Origin: Pseudomonadota bacterium | GTDB taxonomy: Bacteria > Pseudomonadota > Alphaproteobacteria > Rhizobiales > Xanthobacteraceae | NCBI GenBank assembly: GCA_023433965.1 | Contig: JAEYTQ010000532.1 | Location: 1-7,164, forward strand | Length of the DNA: 7,164 nt | Reading direction: 5' to 3' | Shown: piece by piece, positions 1 through 6,771 of the stretch | Layout of the letters: each line of letters begins with the position of its first letter | Numbering within the stretch: the first letter of the stretch is position 1 | Notes under the pieces: model-generated | Database searches by the model: none | What the model saw: the letters and a program-made list of their open reading frames with translations, nothing else | Told to the model about the DNA's origin: nothing | Program-made: the position numbers and the translations under genes

Positions 1-11
1 TCAGGGAATTG

Positions 12-3000
12 ATGTCGTCACGCCGCTTTGCGCCGCTGTTCTGGGCGCAATTCTTCTCGGCGCTCAATTACAATGTGATCAAGAACGCACTCGTCATCAT
101 CCTGCTCTACAGCGCGGCGACGAGCCACGGCGATGCCCTGGTGACGGTCGCAGGCGCCGTCTTCATCTTCCCCTATTTCATCCTGTCCGGGCTCGGCGGC
201 CAGCTCGCCGACAAATACGTCAAATCCGTCGTCGCAAGGCGGCTCAAATTCGTCGAGATCTTCGCCGCGTGCTTTGCCGCCGCCGGCTTCTTCCTCCATT
301 CGGTGCCGCTGCTGTTCGCCGCGCTCGCGCTGTTCGGCACCATCGCCGCGCTGTTCGGCCCGGTGAAATACGCCATGCTGCCGGACCAGCTCGAGCTCGG
401 CGAGCTCGCAACCGGCAACGCGCTGGTCGAAGGCGCGACTTTCATGGCCATCCTGCTCGGCACCGTCGCCGGCGGCCAGTTCGTGGCCGGCTCGGCGCAT
501 ATGGGCTGGGTCGCCTCGGCCGTCGTCGCGCTGGCGCTGTTGTCCTGGGCTTTCGCCGCCCGCATTCCGCACACCACGGCCTCCGCGCCCGATCTGGCCG
601 TCGATGCCAATCCCTGGACCTCGACCGTGAGCCTGCTCAGGACGCTCTACGCCGACCGCCGGCTGTGGGACGGCACCGTGATCGTCTCCTGGTTCTGGCT
701 GGTCGGCGCCATCGTGCTGTCGCTGCTGCCGGCGCTGATCAAGGAAGTCGTCGGAGGCACCGAGGGCGTGGTGACGCTGTGCCTTGCCATCTTCGCGATC
801 GGCATCGCCATCGGCTCGCTGTTTGCCGCAAGCCTCAGCCACGTCCGCCCAAACCTGGCGCTGGTGCCGATCGGCGCCATCATCATGGGTTTTGCCGGCC
901 TCGATCTCGCCTGGGCCATCGGCGTCACCGCCAAGGGGAACGAGATCACCGCGCTGGGCTTTGCGACCTCGTTCGCCGGCCTGCGCATGCTGGCCGACTT
1001 CGTCGCCTTCGCATTCGGCGGCGGCCTGTTCGTCGTTCCGTCCTTTGCCGCGGTCCAGGCCTGGTCGCAACCTTCCCAACGCGCCCGCATCATTGCCGCC
1101 GGCAACGTGCTGCAGGCTGCCTTCATGGTGGTCGGCTCGCTGTTCGTCGCGCTGCTGCAGGCGGCCGGTCTCCATATCGGCTGGATCTTCTTCGGCCTCG
1201 GGCTCGCCAGCTTCGGTGCGGTCTGGTTCGTTCTCACCAAGTGGGGCAAGGAAGGCGTGCGCGACGCCGGTGGCCTTCTGTTCCGCGCTCTGTTCCGCAC
1301 CGAGATTCGCGGGCTCGAAAACCTGCCGCCTCCCGGCACGCGCATGCTGATCGCGCCCAACCATGTCAGCCTGGTCGACGGCCCGCTGCTCCACGCCGTG
1401 TTGCCGATCGACGCCAGCTTCGCGGTCGATACCGGCATTGCCAAGGCCTGGTGGGCCAAGCCGTTCCTGCGCGCGGTCAAGCACTACACCATGGACCCGA
1501 CCAAGCCGCTGGCGGCCCGCGACCTGATCAAGCTGGTCGCAGCGGGCGAGCCCGTCGTGATCTTCCCCGAGGGACGCATCACCGTCTCGGGATCGCTGAT
1601 GAAGGTGTATGACGGCACCGCGATGATCGCGGACAAGGCCGACGCCGTGGTCGTGCCGGTCCGCATCGAAGGCGCGCAGCGCTCCTATCTCAGCTATCTC
1701 ACCTCCAGCCAGATCAAGCGATCCTGGTTTCCGCGGGTGACGGTCACGATCCTCCCGCCCGTCAAGCTGCCCGTCGACGAAACGCTGAAGGGCAAGGCAC
1801 GCCGCAATGCCGCCGGCGCCGCGCTGCAGGACGTCATGATCGACGCGCTCGTCAAGAACGCGATGCTAGATCACACGCTGTTCGAAGCGCTCGGACACGC
1901 CTATCGTGACCGCGACACCGGCAAGGTCATCATCGAGGACGCGCTCGGCACCAAGCTGACCTATCGCAAGCTGATCCTGGGCGCGCAGGTCCTGAGCCGC
2001 AAGCTGGAGAGCGGCACCGCAATCGGCGAGAATGTCGGCGTGCTGCTGCCGAATTCCGCGGGCGTCGCCGTCGTCTTAATGGCGCTGCAGAACATCGGAC
2101 GCGTGCCGGCAATGCTCAACTTCTCGGCCGGTCCGGTCAACGTGCTGGCCGCCATGAAGGCTGCGCAGGTCAAGACCGTGCTGACCTCCAAGGCCTTTAT
2201 CGAGAAGGGCAAGCTCGACAAGCTGATGACCGCGATCGCCGCGGAAGCGCGCGTCGTCTATCTCGAGGACGTCCGCGCCTCGATCGGCACCGCCGACAAG
2301 ATCAAGGGGCTGCTCGCCGGCACCGCGCCCCGCGTTGCGCGCCAGGCCAACGATCCGGCCGTGGTGCTGTTCACCTCGGGCTCCGAGGGTACGCCCAAGG
2401 GCGTCGTGCTGTCCCACCGCAACATCCTCGCCAACGCGGCGCAGGCGCTGGCGCGGGTCGACGCCAATGCCAACGACAAGGTGTTCAACGTGCTGCCGGT
2501 GTTCCACTCGTTCGGGCTGACCGGCGGAATGATGATGCCGATGCTGGCGGGCATCCCGATCTACATGTATCCGTCGCCGTTGCACTACCGGATCGTGCCC
2601 GAGCTGATCTACCAGACCGGCGCGACCATCCTGTTCGGCACCGACACGTTCCTCACCGGCTACGCCCGCTCGGCGCACCCTTACGACTTCCGCACCCTGC
2701 GCCTCGTGATCGCCGGCGCCGAGGCGGTCAAGGACCGCACGCGGCAGGTGTTCATGGAGCGCTACGGCATTCGCATACTCGAAGGCTACGGCGTCACCGA
2801 GACCGCGCCCGTGCTCGCCATGAACACGCCGATGGCCAATCGCCCCGGCACCGTCGGCCGCCTCTCGCCGCTGATGGAAAGCCGGCTAGATCCGGTCCCC
2901 GGCATCGAGGACGGCGGTCGCCTGTCGGTGCGCGGCCCGAACGTGATGCTCGGTTACCTCCGGGCCGAAAATCCCGGCGTGCTCGAAGTGCTGCCCGAGG

Positions 3001-3401
3001 GCTGGCACGACACCGGCGACATCGTGGCCATTGACGCCGCCGGCTTCATCACCATCAAGGGCCGCGCCAAGCGCTTTGCCAAGATCGCGGGCGAGATGGT
3101 CTCGCTGTCGGCGGTCGAAGCCATCGCGGCGGCGCTGTGGCCGCAGGCCGGCTCGGTCGCCGTGTCGATCCCGGACCTGCGCAAGGGCGAGCGTATCGTG
3201 CTGCTGACCACGGAGAAGAATGCCGAGCGCAGCGCGATGCAGGCCCAGGCCAAGGCGATCGGCGCCTCCGAGCTGACGGTGCCAGCGGCGATCATGGTGG
3301 TCGACAAGGTGCCGCTGCTCGGCACCGGCAAGACCGACTATGTCACGGCGACGGCAATGGCGCGCGAGCAGGCGTCAGCGCCGGAGCGCGAGGTGGCTTG
3401 A
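12..3401 (+). CDS. aas: LplT-Aas fusion: MFS lysophospholipid flippase, PlsC acyltransferase and acyl-ACP synthetase in one chain
   Basis: This protein probably recycles lysophospholipids. The flippase part moves them across the inner membrane, and the C-terminal parts activate a fatty acid on ACP and transfer it to the lysolipid. In E. coli these jobs belong to LplT and Aas; here they are one chain of 1129 residues. Residues 1 to about 410 are a hydrophobic MFS-type region. The PlsC domain follows, with an HX4D motif (NHVSLVD, H451 and D456) and FPEGR at 518-522. The adenylate-forming domain has the P-loop TSGSEGTPKG (788-797), EGYGVTET (924-931), the WHDTGD motif (D1000, D1003) and the C-terminal catalytic lysine in GTGKTDY (K1107), so all key motifs are intact. 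I chose ATG at 12 over the in-frame TTG at 9 because AGGGA (3-7) lies just upstream. That spacing is short and the frame is open to the window edge, so an earlier start is possible. Position 20 is Tyr where Asp is usual. Such fusions are known in proteobacteria. Confidence 0.92.
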   Translation: MSSRRFAPLFWAQFFSALNYNVIKNALVIILLYSAATSHGDALVTVAGAVFIFPYFILSGLGGQLADKYVKSVVARRLKFVEIFAACFAAAGFFLHSVPLLFAALALFGTIAALFGPVKYAMLPDQLELGELATGNALVEGATFMAILLGTVAGGQFVAGSAHMGWVASAVVALALLSWAFAARIPHTTASAPDLAVDANPWTSTVSLLRTLYADRRLWDGTVIVSWFWLVGAIVLSLLPALIKEVVGGTEGVVTLCLAIFAIGIAIGSLFAASLSHVRPNLALVPIGAIIMGFAGLDLAWAIGVTAKGNEITALGFATSFAGLRMLADFVAFAFGGGLFVVPSFAAVQAWSQPSQRARIIAAGNVLQAAFMVVGSLFVALLQAAGLHIGWIFFGLGLASFGAVWFVLTKWGKEGVRDAGGLLFRALFRTEIRGLENLPPPGTRMLIAPNHVSLVDGPLLHAVLPIDASFAVDTGIAKAWWAKPFLRAVKHYTMDPTKPLAARDLIKLVAAGEPVVIFPEGRITVSGSLMKVYDGTAMIADKADAVVVPVRIEGAQRSYLSYLTSSQIKRSWFPRVTVTILPPVKLPVDETLKGKARRNAAGAALQDVMIDALVKNAMLDHTLFEALGHAYRDRDTGKVIIEDALGTKLTYRKLILGAQVLSRKLESGTAIGENVGVLLPNSAGVAVVLMALQNIGRVPAMLNFSAGPVNVLAAMKAAQVKTVLTSKAFIEKGKLDKLMTAIAAEARVVYLEDVRASIGTADKIKGLLAGTAPRVARQANDPAVVLFTSGSEGTPKGVVLSHRNILANAAQALARVDANANDKVFNVLPVFHSFGLTGGMMMPMLAGIPIYMYPSPLHYRIVPELIYQTGATILFGTDTFLTGYARSAHPYDFRTLRLVIAGAEAVKDRTRQVFMERYGIRILEGYGVTETAPVLAMNTPMANRPGTVGRLSPLMESRLDPVPGIEDGGRLSVRGPNVMLGYLRAENPGVLEVLPEGWHDTGDIVAIDAAGFITIKGRAKRFAKIAGEMVSLSAVEAIAAALWPQAGSVAVSIPDLRKGERIVLLTTEKNAERSAMQAQAKAIGASELTVPAAIMVVDKVPLLGTGKTDYVTATAMAREQASAPEREVA

Positions 3402-3408
3402 GCTTACA

Positions 3409-3440
3409 GCCGTCGCACCGGCCGATGCCGGTGTGGCGGC
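3409..3440. terminator. Candidate bidirectional terminator hairpin between convergent genes
   Basis: Two 14-nt arms (3409-3422 and 3427-3440) pair along their whole length around a CGAT loop; 12 pairs are Watson-Crick and two are G-U. The hairpin lies in the 43-nt gap between the stop of the acyltransferase fusion (3399-3401) and the stop of the dsbB-like gene (3445-3447), the expected place for a shared terminator. Neither side has a clear run of T residues, so it may act as a weak intrinsic terminator or as a 3' end stabiliser. Confidence 0.65.
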
Positions 3441-3444
3441 ATTC

Positions 3445-4020
3445 TCACCCGAGCAGGAGATAGCGGACCGGATTGTCGTCGCACTGACCCGCGCCACACT
3501 CCAGCACGGTGGACAGGAGGTTTGCGACGACCAACACGGTGAAGATCGCGAACGCTGCATTGGACGCCGGCCCGCCTGTCGGCGCATCTCCGTCCTGCTC
3601 GCCGGCCACATCCTTCAAAACGAAAACGACCGCGACATAGCAAACCACCCCGACCGCCGCTATCACGGCCCAGGTGTAGAAGTGCAGCCCGAAAAGCGTC
3701 GAGCCGTAGCCGGGATCGCCGGGCGCGAGATGCAGCGCCACCTGCCGCAACGAGATGAAGCCGGTGACGAGGCTGGCGATGAGGATCATCGCGTAGTGCG
3801 AGCGTCGTTCGCCGAGGCGCAGGTTGAACAGGAAGCCCATGCCGATCGCGATGAATCCGGTCCTTTGCAACAGGCAAAGCGGGCAAGGTAGTTCGCCGAG
3901 CGCAAGTTGATAGTAGAACGCGATCGCCAGGACCGAGGAGATGCCGAGCAGCCCCAGCGTGTTCAGGATCGCGCCGACCGATCGTTGTCCGCCCATTGCC
4001 GTTTCCATTTTTCGCGCCAT
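3445..4020 (-). CDS. dsbB: DsbB-family disulfide bond formation protein with C-terminal second cysteine pair
   Basis: This is a 191-residue inner-membrane protein of the DsbB family, which reoxidises a periplasmic dithiol oxidase (DsbA) and passes the electrons to quinone. The first redox pair is in PCPLC (C46, C49) after the first helix, followed by LLQR with R53 at the spacing of the quinone-binding arginine of E. coli DsbB. I see five hydrophobic stretches, at about 15-40, 54-68, 77-97, 114-135 and 155-173. The TM3-TM4 loop (about 98-113), which holds the second pair in E. coli DsbB, has no cysteine. A second pair, C175 and C180 (ECGAGQC), sits instead in the C-terminal tail. I chose the start at 4020 because it overlaps the stop of the upstream small gene as TGATG and no Shine-Dalgarno sequence precedes it, consistent with translational coupling. 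An in-frame extension to 4221 would overlap that whole gene and is unlikely. The true partner oxidase is not in the window. Confidence 0.9.
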   Translation of the reverse strand: MARKMETAMGGQRSVGAILNTLGLLGISSVLAIAFYYQLALGELPCPLCLLQRTGFIAIGMGFLFNLRLGERRSHYAMILIASLVTGFISLRQVALHLAPGDPGYGSTLFGLHFYTWAVIAAVGVVCYVAVVFVLKDVAGEQDGDAPTGGPASNAAFAIFTVLVVANLLSTVLECGAGQCDDNPVRYLLLG

Positions 4021-4178
4021 CAGAACGAGAAGTTGAGCGGATCGGTCGCGTGATGGAAGAACCACGCGATGGTGACGACGATCGTTGCGGTCCAGAGCGC
4101 ATAGCTCAGCCGCGCGCGCATATGCCAGACGCAGGCGCAGCCTGCGACGGCCAGCAGGAAGGGCAGAAACATGTACAT
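4020..4178 (-). CDS. Small two-helix membrane protein, DUF5993-like, coupled to dsbB
   Basis: The product is 52 residues and almost entirely membrane-embedded, with helices at about 3-19 and 25-41 and a polar tail HHATDPLNFSF. It resembles the DUF5993 family, small proteins of unknown function that I recall being found beside dsbB-like genes; this match is from memory. The start is supported by AGGAG at 4186-4190, 7 nt upstream of ATG 4178; a second ATG at 4172 is possible. The stop overlaps the dsbB start as TGATG, so the two are very likely one translational unit. R21 and R23 in the short connecting loop suggest that the loop is cytoplasmic and both ends face the periplasm, placing the HHATD tail on the same side as the DsbB cysteines. 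Helix 1 contains a Cys-Ala-Cys (C14, C16). It may be an accessory subunit or assembly factor for the DsbB homologue; that is inference. Confidence 0.8.
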   Translation of the reverse strand: MYMFLPFLLAVAGCACVWHMRARLSYALWTATIVVTIAWFFHHATDPLNFSF

Positions 4179-4185
4179 GAGCGCG

Positions 4186-4190
4186 CTCCT
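4186..4190 (-). promoter_or_regulatory. Ribosome binding site AGGAG of the small membrane protein gene
   Basis: AGGAG on the minus strand lies 7 nt before ATG 4178. It is the clearest Shine-Dalgarno site in the minus-strand cluster and fixes the start of the 52-residue gene. The same frame stays open upstream to 4367, inside tcuB, but that extension would lie antigenically and functionally in another gene's coding sequence and has no comparable site. The 70-nt gap upstream (4179-4248) shows no convincing promoter or terminator. Confidence 0.75.
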
Positions 4191-4248
4191 TGTGCGATTC
4201 GCAGATCGTCGCGAACGACACGAGGGATAAAGCAGCGCCGCACGCCCC

Positions 4249-5355
4249 TCAAGAGCCGGCTTGGCTGCGCCGCTCCTGAGCGTAACGCACCAGCGCCGCG
4301 AAGCGGTAGATGCCGTGCACGAACTTGCCGTAGGGCATGGTGATGAACAACGCGAACACGGCGCCAAGATGCAGCGCGAGCATGGGGCCCATCGCGCTGG
4401 TCTCGCGCAGCACCAGCAGCAGCATCCCCGTGAGCCCGGTCAGGAACAGCATGACGATGAAGCCGACGTCCATGCCGTAGCTGAAGTCGTCGAGCAGCGC
4501 GGGATCGCGCCGCATCTTGGCCGTGAACAGGCCGATCGGCCCGGCGATCAGGCCTATGCCGCCGAGCGTGCCCAGCACCACCGGCAGGTCCCACCACGGA
4601 TACGGCGCTTCGCGGCCGAGCAGGTAGTGATACAGCGTGGCCACGGAGGTCGCGGCGAAGCACAGGATGAAGCCATAGAAGGTCAGGTGGTGATAGAGCC
4701 TGCGCCAGTCGGTGGGCTTGTCGTCCTCGTTGTAGCAGCCGACGCCGCCACCATCGAGATAGCGCAGCTCGCCGGCATCGCGGATCGCCCGGAAGATCGA
4801 GCCGCCATCGGCGCGGCCGCCGATCGGAGGGCTGATGTCGCGCCAGAAGGCGCGCACGCTCATGGCGAGGGCCAGGAAGGCGTAGAGGAAGGCGGCACCG
4901 AACAACACGACCATCGCATTGTGCGGCATCAACTTGTAGAACGCGCCGGGCCCGGTGTGCACGCCGAACAGCACGCTGCGGTCGTTCAGGGCGGCAAAAC
5001 CGAGGATGAAAGCCGTCATGCTGAGCGCTGCAATGATGCTGATGACGAGGCCGTTGCGCACGAAGGCACCCGAGAGCGCCTGCGGCCAGGCATAGGCGGC
5101 ATAGGATTCCCTGCGCGCCGCCGCCAGTGTCTTCGGGACGTCGACGCTGAATTCGTGCGGCGGCGCGAACTGGCAATCGACGTAGCAGGCGCCGCAGGAA
5201 TGGCAGAGATTGGCGAGATAGTTGAGATCGCCGTCCGAGAAGGCGCGGCGCATCTCCATCGCCGGAAACACGGCGCACAGGCCCTCGCAGTAGCGGCAGG
5301 AATTGCAGACCGTCATCAGGCGGTCGGCTTCGTCCAAAATCCTAGTTCCGTGCAT
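4249..5355 (-). CDS. tcuB: Tricarballylate utilisation protein TcuB (membrane 4Fe-4S/heme electron transfer; also called CitB)
   Basis: TcuB takes electrons from the reduced FAD of TcuA and passes them to the quinone pool. In Salmonella it has been shown to use 4Fe-4S clusters and heme. The 368-residue product begins with two ferredoxin-type motifs of the form CX2CX2CX3C: C17, C20, C23, C27 and C51, C54, C57, C61, enough for two 4Fe-4S clusters. A membrane domain of about six helices follows, at roughly 103-123, 146-170, 224-246, 256-278, 296-316 and 325-347. Histidines H222/H223, H243, H329 and H347 lie at helix ends and are candidate heme ligands. The start ATG at 5355 lies inside the end of tcuA (14-nt overlap) with a weak GGGAAG upstream; Met14 is a less likely alternative because it would leave only two residues before the first cluster. 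The overlap indicates that tcuA and tcuB are co-transcribed. Confidence 0.92.
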   Translation of the reverse strand: MHGTRILDEADRLMTVCNSCRYCEGLCAVFPAMEMRRAFSDGDLNYLANLCHSCGACYVDCQFAPPHEFSVDVPKTLAAARRESYAAYAWPQALSGAFVRNGLVISIIAALSMTAFILGFAALNDRSVLFGVHTGPGAFYKLMPHNAMVVLFGAAFLYAFLALAMSVRAFWRDISPPIGGRADGGSIFRAIRDAGELRYLDGGGVGCYNEDDKPTDWRRLYHHLTFYGFILCFAATSVATLYHYLLGREAPYPWWDLPVVLGTLGGIGLIAGPIGLFTAKMRRDPALLDDFSYGMDVGFIVMLFLTGLTGMLLLVLRETSAMGPMLALHLGAVFALFITMPYGKFVHGIYRFAALVRYAQERRSQAGS

Positions 5356-6742
5356 GTTTCGCCGCTTCCCGTCCCGCGATCCGCCCGAATACGCTGCCGA
5401 TGGTCATGCCCATGCCGGCCGCATAGCCTTTGCCGAGCACGTTGCCGGCCATGATCTCGCCGGCCGCGAACATGTTGCCGGATGGCTTGCCGCCCTTCAT
5501 CAGCATCCGCGCCTCCTTGCTCACCCGCGTGCCGAGATAGGTGAAGGTGATGCCCGGCCGCACCGGATAGGCGAGATAAGGCGGCGTCTCGATTCTGCGC
5601 GCCCAGTGCGTCTTGGGCGGCGTGAGGCCCTCGGTCCGGCAGTCGTCCAGAATGGTGTGATCGAAGGTGCCGGGCCGCACCGCGGCGTTGAATTCGGCGA
5701 CGGTCTTTTCCAGCGCGACCGGATCGAGCTCGAGCTTGCCGGCGAGCTCGGCGATCGTCTGCCCGGCGATCGGCGGAAACAACGTCGGCATGAAGCTGCT
5801 GACGACCGTCGAGTCGAAGATGATGTAGGCGATCTGGTCCGGCTGCGCGGCGACCAGCCGGCCCCAGATCGCATAGCGCTTCGGCCAGATGTCTTCGCCC
5901 TCGTCGTAGAAGCGCTGCGCATGCTTGTTGACGACGATGCCGAACACGACCGAATCGTGGCGGGTGATGATGCCGCCGTCGAATTTCGGCGCGCGGGCGT
6001 CGATCGCGACCGCATGACACTGGGTGGGATCGCCGACCTCCTGCACGCCCTTGTCGAGCAGCATTTTCAGGATCGAGCCGCGATTGTAGGGCGTGCCGCG
6101 GATCAGGAAGTTGTCGGCGGCCTCGCCCCAATATTGCTTCAACCATTCGATGTTGGCCTCGAACCCGCCGGCCGCGGCAACCAGCGCACCGGCGCGGATC
6201 TCGGTCTCGCCCCTGACCGGGCGCGCGAGGCGCGCGGCGAGGAACATGCCGTCCTCGATCAGGAGATCGGTGACCTCGGCATCGTATTCGACCTCGACGC
6301 CGAGCCGCTCGGCGGTCAGGTACAACGCGTTCAGCATCGCGCGGCCGCCGCCGAGGAAGAAGGAATTGGTGCGGCCGAGGCTCAGCGTGCCGCCGAGCGA
6401 GGGCTGCCAGCGCACGCCCTGCTCCACGATCCAGTTCAGGATGTCCTTGGACTCCCGGATCATGTGACGGGCGAGCGCCTCGTCGGTCTGTCCGCCGGTG
6501 ACGCGCAGCAGGTCTTCCCAGAACTCCTCCTCGGTGTAGGGACCGGTGAGGATTTCGGTCGCCGCGTCATGGGCGCAGCGCATGTTGCGGGTGTGGCGGG
6601 TGTTGCCGCCGCGATAGAATTTCGGCGCGCCTTCCAGCACCAGCACGGAGGCGCCGGCGCGGCGGGCGCTGATTGCGGCGCATAAAGCGGCGTTGCCGCC
6701 GCCGATGACAAGCACGTCGAATTTGCGGGAGAGGTCAACCAT
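5342..6742 (-). CDS. tcuA: FAD-dependent tricarballylate dehydrogenase TcuA
   Basis: TcuA belongs to the flavoprotein family that includes fumarate reductase and succinate dehydrogenase. It oxidises tricarballylate to cis-aconitate in Salmonella, which then enters the TCA cycle. The 466-residue product matches the usual family length. The N-terminus has the dinucleotide-binding motif VLVIGGGNAA (glycines 14-16) and acidic E37 at the end of the second strand. R45GGNTRHTRN follows, as expected of the FAD region. The middle region VVNKHAQRFYDEGED (R277) corresponds to the segment carrying the catalytic arginine in relatives. The C-terminal FAD-binding stretch spans about 423-452 (AAGEIMAGNVLGKGYAAG). 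I chose the start at 6742 because the motif spacing fits and because the longer frame to 6850 would overlap the LysR gene. No clear Shine-Dalgarno precedes it. The real substrate could be another tricarboxylate; sequence alone does not settle this. Confidence 0.9.
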   Translation of the reverse strand: MVDLSRKFDVLVIGGGNAALCAAISARRAGASVLVLEGAPKFYRGGNTRHTRNMRCAHDAATEILTGPYTEEEFWEDLLRVTGGQTDEALARHMIRESKDILNWIVEQGVRWQPSLGGTLSLGRTNSFFLGGGRAMLNALYLTAERLGVEVEYDAEVTDLLIEDGMFLAARLARPVRGETEIRAGALVAAAGGFEANIEWLKQYWGEAADNFLIRGTPYNRGSILKMLLDKGVQEVGDPTQCHAVAIDARAPKFDGGIITRHDSVVFGIVVNKHAQRFYDEGEDIWPKRYAIWGRLVAAQPDQIAYIIFDSTVVSSFMPTLFPPIAGQTIAELAGKLELDPVALEKTVAEFNAAVRPGTFDHTILDDCRTEGLTPPKTHWARRIETPPYLAYPVRPGITFTYLGTRVSKEARMLMKGGKPSGNMFAAGEIMAGNVLGKGYAAGMGMTIGSVFGRIAGREAAKHARN

Positions 6743-6751
6743 CGAGGCTGT

Positions 6752-6771
6752 TTGCCAACTTTGCGTGGCAA
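6752..6771. promoter_or_regulatory. Inverted repeat TTGCCA-N8-TGGCAA between the LysR gene and tcuA
   Basis: A perfect 6-bp inverted repeat with an 8-nt spacer occupies most of the 29-nt gap between the regulator stop (6772-6774) and the tcuA start. In the transcript it would form a small hairpin ending 9 nt before the tcuA AUG, where no ribosome binding sequence is visible. It could be an operator, an mRNA hairpin affecting tcuA translation, or chance. The spacing does not match the T-N11-A core of LysR-type sites. Confidence 0.35.

Noticed and set aside
388..413. Repeated GAGCTCG-type palindromic bases inside the fusion gene
   Set aside because: They encode a Leu-Glu-Leu-Gly-Glu-Leu run using preferred GC-rich codons; a similar pattern occurs inside tcuA, so it is a codon-use effect.
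18..1484. Long minus-strand open frame of 488 codons opposite the flippase domain
   Set aside because: Its product is rich in Arg, Gln, Glu, Asp and Gly without domain motifs, as expected for the antisense of GC-rich coding sequence, and it lies opposite a gene with clear motifs.
4021..4221. N-terminal extension of the dsbB frame up to 4221
   Set aside because: It would cover the entire small membrane protein gene in another frame, and its sequence is Arg-rich and unlike a DsbB N-terminus; the TGATG overlap supports the start at 4020.
4261..5454. Plus-strand open frame of 397 codons opposite tcuB
   Set aside because: The product has low-complexity charged composition and no recognisable fold; tcuB on the other strand has two complete cluster motifs and membrane helices.
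5303..6685. Plus-strand open frame of 460 codons opposite tcuA
   Set aside because: It is an antisense shadow of a flavoprotein with clear FAD motifs.
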